A stretch of 64,000 nucleotides of DNA from Guadua angustifolia. Its lineage: Eukaryota > Streptophyta > Magnoliopsida > Poales > Poaceae. The stretch is from contig CM070515.1 of the NCBI GenBank assembly GCA_036346375.1, positions 12,050,423 to 12,114,422 on the forward strand. Reading direction: 5' to 3'. The position numbers and the translations under genes were made by a program. The notes under the pieces were generated by a model. That model worked only from the letters and a program-made list of their open reading frames with translations, was not told the origin of the DNA and ran no database searches. Of the stretch, positions 44,740 to 57,917 are shown in pieces (positions within the stretch are counted from its first letter, which is position 1; the number at the start of each line of letters is the position of its first letter).

Positions 44740-47700
44740 AATAAAAAATTGGCATTTGTGGCTAGCCTCAGGCAGCGCTAGCCATGCCCTCTGAGCATAA
44801 TGAAAATAGTGTACATAATAGTGTACAGAAAATAATCAGACAATAGTGTACATAAAATAATCTAACTATATATCTGTACCGAAGAAAATAATCACAGGTG
44901 GTACATGTATCTCTACCGAAGAAAATATTCACACGTTAATACTACTAGAGTGGATTATGCTGCACGCCACAACAGTAAGGCATGAGGCAGCCAATAGTCT
45001 AATAAGATATAAGAATTATTCTAGTTAATTATAAGGATCGAGTAATATAAAGTAAATAGCTAATCACAAATAAACTTTAGAATGTAAGAGCACCCTGAAA
45101 GTCTCTATCTACCGTAAAAAATTGTCAAAAGAACTATAGAAGAATCTGGCTCAAACCACAATAGCAAAAGATAATGTCCATATATGAGAGCATTTTTTTG
45201 TTTAAAGGAATATGAGAGCAAGTTTGATTTTTCAAGTAGAACTAACCTGGTTGATCTTGACACTTAGCCTTAAATTTTGAGATATATGGGAAAGGCGTAA
45301 AAAGCCAGATCCACTCAAGTCATGCCTCCTTAAGTCTTGCACCAGAGACTAAACCATCACGAGTGTTTTGTTTTTGAATGGAAATTAAGGAAGCCACAAA
45401 TTCTATATTTAAGATGGCATATAACAAGACAAAAGACATCTAATCTGGTTCTTGGCTAAACAAATTACAATTAGATCTAGACTCTTGATAGAAATAAATT
45501 TCAATTCATCCGTTACAGAATGTAAACAAGTAAACATATGCAATGTAAAAAGTATTTGGAAAGGCATAATGTCCTAAATAAACAAACTACAGTTTAGTGA
45601 GCCAGTGATTCACAACATGAAAAGCCGAGGAGAGATGCAATCTCGCAGCAGCTTGAAGGAAAAGGAACAGTGTTAATCTGTACAAAACATGAACATATGC
45701 TATTAGACAAGAGTCATCGTAAAAGCCAAATGCGGTATAAACTTAGAACTTCATTTTCGATACTTATGTGGATTGGCCGATGCTTTTTTTTGAAAAAGAA
45801 CGCTATTGCTTTGCTTTTCTTTAAAAAAATGGAAATAAAGGAGTCTCGTATTCTAAACTAAATCATGCATTCAAGCCAATGGAAAGCTATATGGAATATC
45901 TAGAAAACCATTGTGGTTGTTGCACAAATCAATAAGCAACGCGAGTGAGTACACTGTGAGAAGCAGAAATGAAGTAACGAAATGATGACATAGATGTACC
46001 ATAATTACCTAAAATGGGCTCGTTCAACATAGCAATGCTTTGCACCAGATGTAAGGCAACAACCGAAAAGCATCAAATTTTATGAGATGTCTAAGTAACA
46101 CCAGATTATAATTCTAATTTATGAATGATGGTCAATTCTTTAGTCTGCAATGTAGTAGACCTCAAAGAAGAAGGATAGATGGCTTTTAGAAATAAAAGAA
46201 AAATTTTAAGGTCCATATACATTCATCATCAACAAATCACTTAATAGTGCATCGCATAGCCAAGGCTAATTGCCCCACCGCAGTTAGAAGAGAGCTAACA
46301 ATCAGACCGTGGCTGTGAGTTAAGGTAAAACACAAACCTGAGTCATGGCGTCACATATATACAATGACATCTGCCGAAGCCCTGCGAAACATGAGGAAAT
46401 CACATCAATAGTTTGTATACGACTTTCAAAGCATGAAAGCATTATTAATCTAATCATTTTAAGCCACATACTTTTAGAGCAGACTCTCCATACACTCGAT
46501 AACTCGAACATGGAAAATCACTTGAATACCTAGTTAAAAAGAGCGAGCCTCCTTCTCGTTCATTTTGAGGGATCATAAATATCATAATGTACGAATTTTA
46601 CCAATAAAACGGGCATAAAACCTATAGCGAGAACAACATTAATTAGCCTAAGGTAAGAACTATGCAAATCTCTATTACAAACAAGCGAGATACATTAGGA
46701 AGTTAATCGAGCACCTCAATCATGAAATGTAACACCGAGCAATAATCAAGATCGGTCCTCCACCGCACTTGCATTCAAATTATCGGAAGGAACCCGAGCA
46801 CACAAGAAAACAGAACTTATGTTTATCGAGCTCAAGAAGGCCTTTGCACAGAAAAAGGACTATGAATAGCATTAATATCATATTGTAGCTATACCAAAGA
46901 TTATCGTGCACAATTCAATGGACAACCAAAAGCGATAGCACTTTGTTCACTTTCGGCATGCGTTAGAATGTGAGGAAGTCTTATGTCTCTTGTATGGCTC
47001 CTCCTCTTATGCTTGAACATCTTATATTCTTTCTTAACATCTCCCAAATCCTACAAAGAAAATAATATAGAAAGAAAAATGGAAGGAAATCGCAAGATAA
47101 AACGGAGCAGATATATACTCCTTTAAATGCCAACTTGGAAGGATTCAAACCAGAGGTGGCGATAACCAAGCAAAATAAGCAGGATTATAGACAGAGCTAG
47201 ATATGAGTTGTAACGAAGAGAGGAACCTAGCTGTGAGAATTTCAGAAGGAGAAATGTGGGGATGGGGATTCAACTGAAGGTGTGGGTTTTTTCCTTCTGA
47301 ATTTCAAAAGGCTAAATTTAAAGGTAAGATTCAGACAACTTCAATAAGAGATTAACATGAGGGATCAACATGGGACAGATGGTATTCCCAGCAAAAATTG
47401 ATCATAGTGGCATGTATGTCCCTGAGCACCTAAGCTACTATTTTCTAACAAAAGCTGAAGCATCTTAATCGATTCATAAACATCATAGGGGAAAAATCCA
47501 ACTAATGATAAAAGCACGAATAAAGTAGCATTGTAAGGGAAATAAAGGAATAACCATTGCAATCTTAGATTACTCATAGGTAGGTATCATCTAAAGAATG
47601 CAAACTGCTTGTCTGATGTAGATTGATTTTTTGAACACATGAAAATATGAACTTACAACGCATAATCTGAACTAATCAAGATATAGCAAAGGGCACAGAG

Positions 47701-48150
47701 TACACAAACCTCAAGCTGTTAATCTTGGCATAAAATCTACATCTTTAACAAGCACCCTGCGGACCAATCTCTGAACTACATGGGCAACAAAGAAGATGCA
47801 GTGGGGTGAGTTCCACTTGGATCAAACTAAGTCTAGAAGCACACGGTGAGCTCACGAGAGAACTTGGGAGGCCAAGAGTGTGCAATGTCGAGCAACTAGC
47901 CGCTTCTAGAGACTGGCCGGAGCCGAACTTGCTACCACCAAATTTCAAGAAACTAAACCCAAATCAAGAGATCCTTCCCATTGAAGACGATGAAGAAGAC
48001 AAAAGTACATGCTACACTAGCACAACCAACGACAAAAAGAAATGGTATTGACAAAAGAAGGGTTCCCATTTCAAAGGAACAAAGAGTTATTTACACTTTG
48101 TAATGAAACAAAATTGAAGTAACAAAAGCCTAAACTAGTTTTCTAAACTA
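44740..48150. other. Interior of CACTA element, unassigned
   Basis: AT-rich, with no readable transposase. An 81-codon plus-strand ORF (47806-48051) and a 67-codon minus-strand ORF overlap near 47.8 kb. Neither has a known motif. It may hold the 3' part of the ULP1 gene and element non-coding sequence. Confidence 0.4.
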
Positions 48151-48254
48151 GAAGCCTCTGGTCTTGGAGGTTGGAGACACGTGACGTGAGAGAATAGTAT
48201 GAATGATCGGATCGTTGTTGTCTTCATCATAAAACTCACCTTTTTTTGTTGATT

Positions 48255-48796
48255 ATTTCCTTCATGATGAAGTAGGCGAGCTGGCCCTGACTGAATGGCT
48301 TGGATTTTAGAAGGAAGAAATCCTACCGTAGACAACTTGAGGCGCTGTATGAAAAACAAAATTAAGAGAGTATATAGAAATTGAGCGGTGCGAATCAATG
48401 TGTCATGTCAGCATGACTAACCTCCACATCATTGTCTTTTATTGTGCAACCTAAGATTTTATGCATGTATCGCAATACAAGTACCCACATAAATTTGTTC
48501 CTTGCGACTGCTTGTGACACTGCAAAAATCAAATGAACTAAGATGTCGTCGAAGGAGCTACTTACTATGAAATACGATATAAGAATATTCTTTGCGTGTG
48601 TACTGGAAAGTTAGTATGGATTGTAAGGGATTTGTGATATGGACGGTGTTTATGGCTCTTCTAACAATATCTTTTGAACGCCTCATTCATTAAATATGTC
48701 ATCACTTCAAAGTCTTTTTTAGGCTTATCCAGTGATCCATGATTAGCATCTTGCTCTTTTCTGGATGAATTATTACGAGAATCCAGTGGAAGCTAC
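48255..48796 (-). pseudogene. CACTA ULP1-type protease, C-terminal exons
   Basis: Immediately left of the Tat insertion the minus strand reads FHWILVIIHPEKSKMLIMDHW (about 48785-48725), the His and Asp blocks of a C48 (ULP1) cysteine protease. Further on, QGQLAYFIMKEIINK (about 48290-48248) corresponds to the block that normally contains the catalytic Cys (as in LCGYYV). Here the aligned position reads Leu, so the copy looks inactive. Transposon ULP1 ORFs of this kind are common in grass CACTA elements. Confidence 0.65.
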
Positions 48797-48801
48797 ATAC
48801 A

Positions 48802-50017
48802 TGTTGGCGTATTCCACCTGACAGGCCCGAGTCTGAGGCACCGGGTTTGGTTCAAGAGGAGGCGTCTTCGCTAAAGCAAACCCTAGCGAGTGAAAACCCT
48901 AATGACTCCCACATGAAGGACTCCGGAGCCTATGAACTAGGATGACACAAAGATTTTTACCTGTGTTCAGCCCCATTGCCGAGGTAATAGCCTTACGTCC
49001 TGCTAGATCTTTTATAGAGTGTTTGAAGCTAGTAACCGAGGTTTCGTGTTACAAGTTCTTCCTAAGTTCTATTGTGAACTCTTGATCGATCCCCTTCCCC
49101 ATGCGCCTGAAAGTGCCCTTATATAGCCCAAAGCAACTGGGGTAGGTAAAAGGGGTCATCATCCGATCTTCATACATTTATTGCTCCTTCCCATGCTTGT
49201 CCGTTCCTCCACCTCATTAAATGCCGACGCGATGGCTTCGCCTCCGCTCGGTGTGTGACCCCTTTGTGACGAGTAGGTGAGAGGCGTTAGAAATGGGCTT
49301 GTAGCGTAAATCCTCACAATCGATAGATCGACAAAGAAGTGCCTCTGGCGGGTACGATAGGGAAGGAGACTTGGTGAAGCCATCCCGCCCACCTTTTTGC
49401 CTTCGGCGGGGAGCAGGCGCCCGCGCCACTGCTCGCTCAAACTCCACGGGCGGCACTGGCGGGCGGGCGTGTTTCGCCGCCCGACCGCCAAAGCCGCCAT
49501 GTGGGCTGGCGCCGGGCGGCAGGCGCCTCGCCACTGCCGCCTCAACGCCATGTGGGCGGCACCTAGCATGCGGGCGTGGTCGCCGCCCGATCGCCGAAGC
49601 CGCCACGTGGGCTGGTATTGGCGAAGTAGGCGTCTCGCCGCTTCGCCGTCCGAACGCCACGGTGGGCGGACAGCCGATGGGCGTGCTTCGCCGCTTCCGA
49701 TCGCCAAAGCCGCCACGGGCTGGCGCGCGATCGTATGCGTCTCGCCGCTTGCCGCCGCTCAACGCCACGTGAGTTTAAGACACGCCGGCGGGCGTGCTTC
49801 GCCGCCGACCGCTAGCCGCCACGGGGCGGACACCAGCAGCAGGCGCCTCGCCACCGCCGCCTCGAATGCCACGTGGATCGGCACCTAGCCGGCGGGCGGT
49901 TTCGCCGCCGACTACCGGCCCGCCACGTATGGCGCCGGCGAGCGGCGCCGCCACCGCCGCTCAATGCCACGCAGCCGCCAGTAACGGAGAGGGTACCCCA
50001 ACAAGAGTACGCCGACA
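48802..50017 (-). repeat. Tat element 3' LTR (1216 bp)
   Basis: From 48802 to about 49370 it is colinear with the other LTR. The part from about 49390 to 49975 consists of about five copies of a GC-rich unit near 105 bp. It ends GAGTACGCCGACA. Confidence 0.85.
49390..49975. repeat. GC-rich minisatellite in left LTR, about 5 copies
   Basis: The unit is about 105 bp, marked by AACGCCACGTGGGC, a GCGGGCGTG-TTCGCCGCC block, and AAAGCCGCCAC. The period was estimated from the spacing of the GGCGGGCGTG block (about 49460, 49570, 49678, 49786 and 49890). It gives spurious ORFs in all frames. Confidence 0.8.
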
Positions 50018-50309
50018 AGATGGCCGCCCGCCTCGAACGCGCAGATCCTTTCGGTCCTCCATTAAATGTCAGTGCGTTTAAGGGGGGCCACCACTCATGA
50101 GGATACGACCGCCTCGGTTCCCTCAGATCCGCACGATTTTTCTTGGGACCCAAACGGCGCGACGATCTTGTCTCTTCGCGAACCGCTTGTAGGTGCCGCG
50201 TATATATAGATACATCTGTACCAAGCGGTTTACGCCTTCTACTTTCTTGCGCACTTCAACTTTCGCTTCTTCGTCTTCCTCGCTCAAAGTCTTTACCTTC
50301 CTTGCCTTC

Positions 50310-52440
50310 ATGGCGCCTTCCATCCCTGCCTCCACCGTGGACGCCGCCACGGTGGTGAGGATCTCCCACATCGCACCGGAGGGCACCTTCCATTTTCGGA
50401 CGGGGACCCCCACGCCGCGGTGCCTCTCCGATGAAATTCTCATCCACGTCTGGGCGATGATGGCGGGTCTGGTCCCGCCATTCTCCGAATTCTTCCTCAC
50501 TGTCCTCCATTTTTATGAAATCCACCACCTTCACCTCACCCCTAACTCCATCGTCTGCCTGTCCATCTTCGCACACCTCTCGTGAAATGTTCATGGGGTG
50601 ATGCCGAATCTTCCTTTTTTCCGCTTATTTCTTCCTTTGACGTGGCTCTCACCGACGGCGCAGGTAGTGGGGAGTTGCTATTTCCGCCTGGGGCGGATTG
50701 GCCTCCTCTTACATTGCCTTCCACCTCAGTCCAATCGAAGGCGGACGCGAAGAAATGGTCAGACATCGCCGATGATAAATGAGTTGACGCCTCTAGGGTG
50801 CCCTCCAGGCGCGAGGCCTCAAAATCGAACTCGCGGCCGAGGAGACGGAGAGCTCTTGCAATGGCGCCCACATCAACAGATCGCGGACGCCGGATTAATC
50901 GGGCGGCTGTGGTCCGGACTTCGTGACCGGAGAATCAGCCCTCTTCATCGACGCTACTGCCCCGCATGGCAAGATACGCGGCAACGATATAACGCGCGAC
51001 GCATTTTGGCCAAATTTTTTCTTTCCTTTGGCTTTTTCCGCATACATGCTTTTTTTCTGCAGCTCCTACCAATCGGCGCTTTTTTATCTTTTGCCAAAAG
51101 GAAACTCGAGGGCAAGTCATTAGCAGATGGCTTGTCGATTGGTGCCGCCGATTCCAAGCGGCTTGACTTTTCAGCGATGGTCTTGCCGCCGACTTGGAGC
51201 ACGCGGAGCGCCTGTAGATCATCAGGCAGCTCCCGCCAATGGACTCCACTGGACCCGCCGTGGTGCCAGCCCGCGGTCTGTTGGTGATCAGGGGAACGAC
51301 CACCGCCAGCGATCGGGCCGAGGGCAAGCGGTCACTTGCTCCGGACGCCATGGGCCTGGACCCCAAGAAGGTCCGTGCCACGGGCCAGACTTCCACCGCC
51401 GCTAGCCCTGATGCGGCGGCATTCTTCGCAGGGGGGCGAGGCACAGCCGCCTAACCACGACTTCACCCAGAGGCTCCACCTCAAGGCCACTCCATCGCTT
51501 TCACCACCTTCTCCTTGGCTGCCTCGACCATCGCGGCGCCAAAGACTTAGCCACGGGAGCCCATGCCACCGCTCAACAGGGCGGGCTTACGCTCCCGTCG
51601 GCCACCTTCAGCCTGAGGGTGGCGCCAAGGGCGACCCCTCAAGACGCCCAAGGGGCGCAAACACCCTCGCGCCCGGGCGGCGAAACTTCGCCCAGTGCCT
51701 CGGCCGTCACCGCCGAGAGGGCTAAGAAGGGCGACTTTAGCACCGGCGCCTCGGCCATTCGCCTCGACCGCCATCGCCCACGCCGCGCCGTCGAGCTTTT
51801 CACCAAACTTGGCGAAATGCACGCCTCGTTGGCACTGTTTGCCATACCGCCAGCATGGGGCTCGACGGCTTCGGCGCTTAGCGCCAATGAGCGACGAGCT
51901 AGCGCGGAGCGGAGAGGGCGAGGCAAGATTGGCGAGGAGACGCCAACGCGCCGCTTATGCAATCATGCAAGCGGAGAGGGTCAAGCGGCGTTAAGCACTC
52001 GAACATGAGTCCTTCCGTCATGCACAATCTCGCCATCATGCTCAAGAAGGCCTTTTCAACGCACAAAGAGGTGCTCGAGCCCTTAGGTGGCTCAATGTGC
52101 CCTCGAAGACTCCGCTATGCGCCGCCCATGTGACCAACCAGCCGCAGAGGCACTCCGGGACTACTCACGCTCGCCGCCCGCTTCCGCCAGAGGGATCGGA
52201 AGTCGCGATCATGACCATGACGCATAAGCTCGCCACGCGCCACCAAGCGACGCAACCTTCGATCCAATGGCGGTGGTGGCAAGATTGAGGAGACGCGACA
52301 GGCGGAAGTGAGGCTGTGCGCGCAGCCGCCGAAAGCACGTGGGTCGGCTGCTGCAGGTGGAGCAGCCGGTCATGGACGTCTCCACCCCGCTGGCGGAGGA
52401 AGAAGAGGGCACTGACAACCTTGACTTCGGCACCGAATGA
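50310..52440 (+). pseudogene. Tat antisense ORF, putative gypsy-type transposon domain
   Basis: Runs opposite to gag-pol. It begins MAPSIPASTVDAATVVRISH and carries LIHVWAMMAGLVPPFSEFFL and HLHLTPNSIVCLSIFAHL. A frame change leads to GVMPNLPFFRLFLPL, VVGSCYFRLG and MINELTPLGCP. These match the plant domain catalogued as putative gypsy-type transposon (PF04195), which Tat elements encode antisense near the 3' LTR. The later part is low-complexity with a charged tail ending NLDFGTE at about 52440. The function of the family is unknown. Several indels break the frame. Confidence 0.7.
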
Positions 52441-53933
52441 AGGGCTGGGCAGCCACTTCGCTTCTTTTGCTTCTTCTTCTTTTATTTATCTTTGATCTGC
52501 CTCCCTGTGTACACAAACGTCTGGACAAATTTTAATGTAATGGATGTTTTACTCGTTTTACCTGTGCGCCTGTTTACTTTGCTTGATTGTTTTTGTTTGT
52601 TAGAGCTGCCAGGCAACCAGCCTTGAACTTAGCCATAATGCCAAGTAAACTCTTAAGTTTAGGGCAATACTTCGGGACCCCTTCTTAGGTCACGCGCAGC
52701 CGGCTACAAATGCAAGCATAAACCACGCAAGTTACGCAGAACTTAGGTAAAAATGACCTTGAACCCGGCAGTTCACGCGAAGCGTAGAATAGCCTTAGCT
52801 TTAGGTTTTTATGCAAGATTGTCGTTGGTTCAAATCCCTCCGGAACTTAGATCCTGATGATCTCCTCGAACCTGGCTGCGGCATTGGCGGGCGAGGCAAC
52901 AAGTTTCCGGAGTGTTTTAGGCCGACAAGATTTCGACGGTGATGTCCAAAGAAGGCTTCAAGGAGCCAACCCGAGCGCGACTGTTGTGTTCGAAAGCATC
53001 AGGCCCGACTCGACTCCGATCACTTGTCCTTGCGACGCTAACCTCAAAGATTTTCCTTTTATCATCAAGGGCCGTTGGTTTCGATGCGCGACAATCACAC
53101 ATAGCTTGATCCATCTTAGTGTATGCACATAAGGAAATGGCCAAAAATGCGGCACGAAGCACTTATCTTGCTTATATGCTGTTGGGAGACCAACCCTCAA
53201 GCATCTGGGCGGCCACTACGAGACGGGCGATCACCTCAAGCGCTGGGCGACTCACCTGAGGCCGGGCGACCAGCCCCCAAGCATCCGGGCGACACGTGGG
53301 GGTGCTTGAGCTTTTCGTGAAGTAGGCCGACACTTCTATGCTTAGCCTGCGTGCGCACATAACTACCAGAAGGATAAGTAGGCGCTAAGCAGGGCGTGCG
53401 CAAGGTAGGCCCAAATAATGTAAGTCCCTGCATGGGATAGTCCTAGTCTGCTCTCTTTGGTTTCTAAGTCCTTGTGACCCTCCCGGAGATCGAACTACAA
53501 TTGTGTGTGTCAAAGGCGGGCTCCTGTGAGGGTACTGTGCCAACGGTGTCATGGGTGATTTACCAATGTGCTTCAAAGAGCCAACCCGAGACGCAAGCCG
53601 CGGCTTGAGCACCGCGCCTAACTCGCTCCCAGTCGCCCATCCTGTTTGGACACAGACGCCGAAAGGCCGCCACGGATCACCAAGGAATTAGCAAACATAC
53701 ACGACCAAATGACACTCATGCGAAAAATTGCCACTCGTAGGTACGAAAGGACAAAATGGTAAAGCAAAAGCCTTCTAGGCAACCACTTTATTAACCGCCA
53801 AGAGTCAGCCGATCACCGGGGAGAGACTTACCTCGAGGTCGACCAAAGCGAACCACTGGTACTTACAATTCTTTCATGGATAGAACTTCCGCAACAACTC
53901 TATGTCAGAGGAATTGCTAGTTCTTAGCCGCCC
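52441..53933. other. Tat element spacer
   Basis: A non-coding region between the end of the antisense ORF and the end of integrase. No motif recognised. A short repeated phrase, GCTTCAAGGAGCCAACCCGAG or similar, occurs near 52948 and 53572. Confidence 0.5.
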
Positions 53934-54937
53934 TTAGTGGCCAACCCGACCGCCGGCCGAGATATCAAACCACCTTAAAGGGCCCTCCCATCGCGGCTTA
54001 CCAGTAACCCAAGCATGCGTCTGAATCCCACGCGAAGACCGTGTCGCCCATCGCCGTTGTTCTTCTGAGACCCGGGTGGCATGGTACCGCCGAGGTTTTG
54101 CGACACGGGCAACAGCAAGGGCGCTCCGATCACGCACTTTCTCCAGAGGTTGACTTCTTCTCACGGAGATCTTCTTGGCCTTCCTCGTTGAACGCCGAGA
54201 CACGCGAGAACCGAAGCGACACCTCGAGGGGAGAACAGCCTTCCGCCCAGACACCAGAAGAAAGGCGTCTCGCCAAAGGGTCTGACATGGTGCGGTTTAC
54301 CATAGCACGGCCGGAGTTCTTCCGCCATCGCGCTTCGCCAGGAGCCGATCAACGCCTCGCCTTGAGGCCCTTCAACACCAAAGACGTTGGCGCTGCTTCG
54401 CTTGACCATTACTCTTGGGGTGGGCCACCGAAGCGAAGCAACTTTGGTGCCCATTTTGTCGCAGAACTCCAGAAAAGCCGCGCTAGTGAACTGAGTTCCG
54501 TTGTCGGTGATGATGCGGTTGGCGACTCCAAAACGGGTAAAGATCCCACGCATGAACTTGACAGCAGCAGCAGCCGTGATGGCGCGCACCACTTCGGCTT
54601 CAACCCACTTGGTGAACTTGTCGATGGCGACAAAGAGATGGGTGAAGCCCCCTGTGGCTCGCGGGAACGGGCCCAGGATATCCAGCCCCTAGACCGCGAA
54701 CGGCCAGGAGAGCGGGATGGTTTGCAGAGCTTGAGTTGGTCAATGGATCTGCCTGGCGAAGAACTGACAAGCTTCGCATTTCCTCACCAGCTCGCAAGCA
54801 TCCTGGAGGGCAGTAGGCCAATAAAATCCTTGGCGAAACGCTTTACCGACTAGCGTTAAGTACGACATATGGCTCCCGCACATGCCTCCATGGATATCGA
54901 GAGCGTGCTCGCCCTCTTCCCGAGTGATGCACTTCAA
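53934..54937 (-). pseudogene. Tat integrase
   Basis: A zinc-binding part (HGGMCGSHMSYLTLVGKAFRQ, then CELVRKCEACQFF, 54937-54740) precedes the core. The core contains AVKFMRGIFTRFGVANRIIT with DNGTQFTSAAFLEF (54592-54161) and GETPFFWCLGG. A C-terminal GKPRWEGP module lies at 54020-53960. These are typical integrase blocks, with at least three frame changes. The core DNG Asp is present. Confidence 0.8.
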
Positions 54938-55308
54938 GAGAACTCCGCTTCGCTTCTAGTGGTATAGGTCCCCACCTACCGTGAGTATAACACTTGGCCT
55001 TGCGGCAATCTTCTCAACCGAGGTATCATCGTCGGGATCACTTGGTCACGCAGAAGGCTAGGATAGGATCCATCCACCGACCTTCCCGCCAAGCGTGGCG
55101 AACACTCTGCTCGCCTGGGTACTCCGATGGGCCGAAGCTCGGTGTCGTGACGGCAGACCGCCGCCTTTCCTCCCGGACCTAGGGGCCGAGGCGCACGCTG
55201 CCTTCCTTCCTCGAATCGAGGCAGCGCGCGCCGCTTTTCCCCACTTGAGCCGGAGGCCATAACGCCACGCCGCTGCCCCCACTCGAATCGGGTCAGGATA
55301 ATACACCA

Positions 55309-55810
55309 TCATCCCCACCCGAATCGGGTCATGGCGGACGGTCGTGGTAGTCTTTCTTCGAAGACCCCGACCGGATCAGAAGCTTTTGAGGACGCAAGCT
55401 GTGAAAACCCGTCCGCAAGGTGGTTGTCGCGTCGAGGGATATGCACATACCCCAATCCTTCAAAGTGGCACTCTATTTTTTTGACCTCCGCCAGGTACGC
55501 CGCCATGGTGGGGTCAGAACATTGGAACTCCTTCCGCGCTTGGTTGATGACTAGCAGGGAGTCACCCTTGACTTGGAGACGCCGGATGCCCAAAGGTCAA
55601 GCGACACGCAACCCCGCCAAAAGGCCTCATATTCAGCTACATTGTTTGTGGCCTTGAAGTCGAGGGCGCACCACACACCGGAGGGTGTCACCGGCCGGGA
55701 GACCAGACAACCCCAAATTTCGCGCTTTCAAATAATGAGCCATCGAAGAATAAGGTCCAGGAGAAGGCGGGTGCTTTTTCGGCCAGAGTGGCGGAGTCCA
55801 CTCGGCGATT
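55309..55810 (-). pseudogene. Tat second (archaeal-type) RNase H
   Basis: Contains GIRRLQVKGDSLLVINQARK with SDPTMAAYLAEVKKIECHF and VHIPRRDNHLADGFSQLAS. This is the reverse-transcriptase-like RNase H that Tat elements carry between the ordinary RNase H and integrase. Asp residues in KGDS and RRDNHLAD are kept. Frame changes occur before 55593. Confidence 0.75.
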
Positions 55811-55957
55811 TAACTCCGCCACCGGCTTTTAATGGCGGTAAAGGGGTACAAATTTTAGGTTGAACTCCCCAATTCCACCGACCACTTAGCAATCTGACCT
55901 TCTCGCTTCATGGTTGTGGAGAATTTCGCAGCGGTAGGCCGTGACCACGGTGATTTC

Positions 55958-57071
55958 TCACCCTTGGAAATAATGCCGCAGCTTCCTGGATGTCACCAAG
56001 ACCGCATACAGCATTTTCTGAGCTTGCGGGTATCGAGTCTCCACTTCATGCAACACCTTGCTGATGTAGTAAACCGGCTTATGGACGCCCTCCCTCTCCG
56101 CAACCAGTACGGCGCTCACCACCTCAGGAGTGGCAGCAATGTACAGAGAGCAACGGCCACCCCGCACAGGGAGACCAAAGACCGGAGAGGTGAGGTATTG
56201 CTTCAAGTCTTCAAATGCCTTCAGGTTTCATCCGTCCACTCAAAGTGGTTAGTCTTCTTTAATAGCTTGAACAGAGGCAAGCTTTCTCCCAACCCGCAAT
56301 GAACCGCCCAGGAGGCCAGCGACCGGCCAGCATCGACTGTTTGAGTCAGACCGCGCTTCATGTGCTCGATGGCCGCTTATCTTGTCGATTGGCTTCAATG
56401 CCCTTGGACACCAGTGAAACCCAATGCCTTGCCGTGAGGGCACACCAAACACATATTTTTCAGGGTTGAGCTTCAGGCAATTCTTTCGGAGGTTAGCAAA
56501 GGTTTCCTCCAGGTCTTGGATTAGTTCTTCGCTCTTTTTAATCTTCACCACTAAGTCATCAACGTAGACCTCGAGATTTTGCCCTATCTACGGGCGAAAG
56601 TGATGTGCATGGCACGCTGATAAGTAGAACCAAAGATTCTTTAAACCAAAAGCCATTATAACATAACAATAAACACCGTAGGGGTTACAAAAGCGCTTTT
56701 TCTTCATCTTCTACCACCATGCTAACTGTGGTATCCGCATCACGATCCGTAAAACAGCAGCAACAGACCCGGCCACGTGGAGTCAACAATGAGGTCGACC
56801 CATAGGGGTAAGGATCCTAGGGCGAGCCTTGTTAAGGCTCGGTGAAGTCGACACACATGTGCCATCTCCCATTGGACTTCTTGACAAGCACGTGGTTGGC
56901 AAGCCACCTGGGTGAGAGACTTCGACTATCTCTGCTTGCAAAGCAGCCTTCTCTACCTCCTCCCGAATGGCATCTTGCCGCTCTGTGCTCGCCTGCACCT
57001 TTTGCCGGACCGGCACACCTCGGGAGCGCTGTTAATCGGTGCTCGATCACCTCCACAGGGACCCCATTCAT
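55958..57071 (-). pseudogene. Tat reverse transcriptase and RNase H
   Basis: RT starts with LANHVLVKKSNGRWHMCVDF (57071-56832). It continues, through frame changes, to a SGYHQ-like block, FVTPTVFIVML and STYQRAMHITFAR, then EVYVDDLVVKIKKSEE with an intact YVDD (about 56570-56530). LRKNCLKLNPEKYVFGVPS follows. RNase H pieces (LYIAATPEVVSAVLVAEREG and KPVYYISKVLHEVETRYP) lie at 56206-55958. At least four frame changes are needed, so it is not functional as read. Confidence 0.8.
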
Positions 57072-57443
57072 GTCGGACGGTTGCCAAAGCGAACACGCCG
57101 AGTTAGATCGAAGAAGGTGACGAGCGTGTCTTCCTATTTATGGCGAGGTCGGCGCCAATGTTGACGGTCTTTCGGGGCTCGCCCTCACTCAGAGCGACCA
57201 CCTTAACCTCACCGGCAGAGCTAGGTGAGGCGCGGGTCCGGGCCTGAGGGCCTCCCGAGCCGGCGGCGTCGGCCAGGTCCCATGCATGCTTGTGGCGCGC
57301 AAGGCCTCCGACCTGTCCACTGAATTGTAATGGCTGCCCCTGCCCGATATTCACCACCATGTAGGCATAGTGGGTTGCCGCCATGAACTTGACCAATGCC
57401 GATTGGCCAAGCAAGGCATTGTAGGGAGGTCGAAATCACGACC

Positions 57444-57917
57444 TCAAGTCCACCATCTCCGTAGAAGGTCTTTCTCCCCAAAGGTGACGGGAGGCGACCT
57501 GACCCAGGAGATCAAACCAGCCTCCCGGCTACCCCAAGAAAGGCAGAGCTGACGCAGATCCTCGCTCATTGATCTGAGCGCCAGGAATGTCGAAGGGGAC
57601 AGGAGGTTGATGGAACTCCCTCCATCCACCAGCACACGCCCCAGCCGTACATTCCGGATCATGGGCGACACCACGACCGGGAGATGCCCTAGGCCGGTGG
57701 TGCTTTCAGGGTGGTCGGCCCGACTGAAAGTGATCGTCTCCTCCGACCACTTCAGCATCCGACCCGCCCCTGAGCTTGACGCCATGGCGCACACTTCCTT
57801 CTTTAGCCGTTTATAGGCGGCGATGGAGGAAAAGGTGGATGAACCACCATGGATGTATGCCACAGCGTGATCTCGCTGGCGCTGAAGGCGGTGGCCGGTC
57901 TTCGTCTTGGTCGCCAT
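57444..57917 (-). pseudogene. Tat protease region
   Basis: The segment DHAVAYIHGGSSTFSS, KRLKKEVCAM, LKWSEETITFSRADHPE, LGHLPVVVSPMI and VLVDGGSSINLLSP is the characteristic pre-protease and aspartic protease stretch of Tat elements. VDGG stands for the active-site DTG/DSG. One open frame of 157 codons remains. Confidence 0.8.

Noticed and set aside
47806..48051. 81-codon plus-strand ORF inside the CACTA element
   Set aside because: Opposite to the element's other coding remnants and without a known motif. Could be real but cannot be supported.
49371..50081. Long GC-rich ORFs on both strands in the left LTR
   Set aside because: They are open in many frames because the sequence is a stop-poor minisatellite. 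The peptides simply repeat the unit.
50598..51287. 229-codon plus-strand ORF as an independent host gene
   Set aside because: It continues the antisense Tat ORF after a frame change (CYFRLG and INELTPLGCP blocks) and lies inside the retrotransposon.
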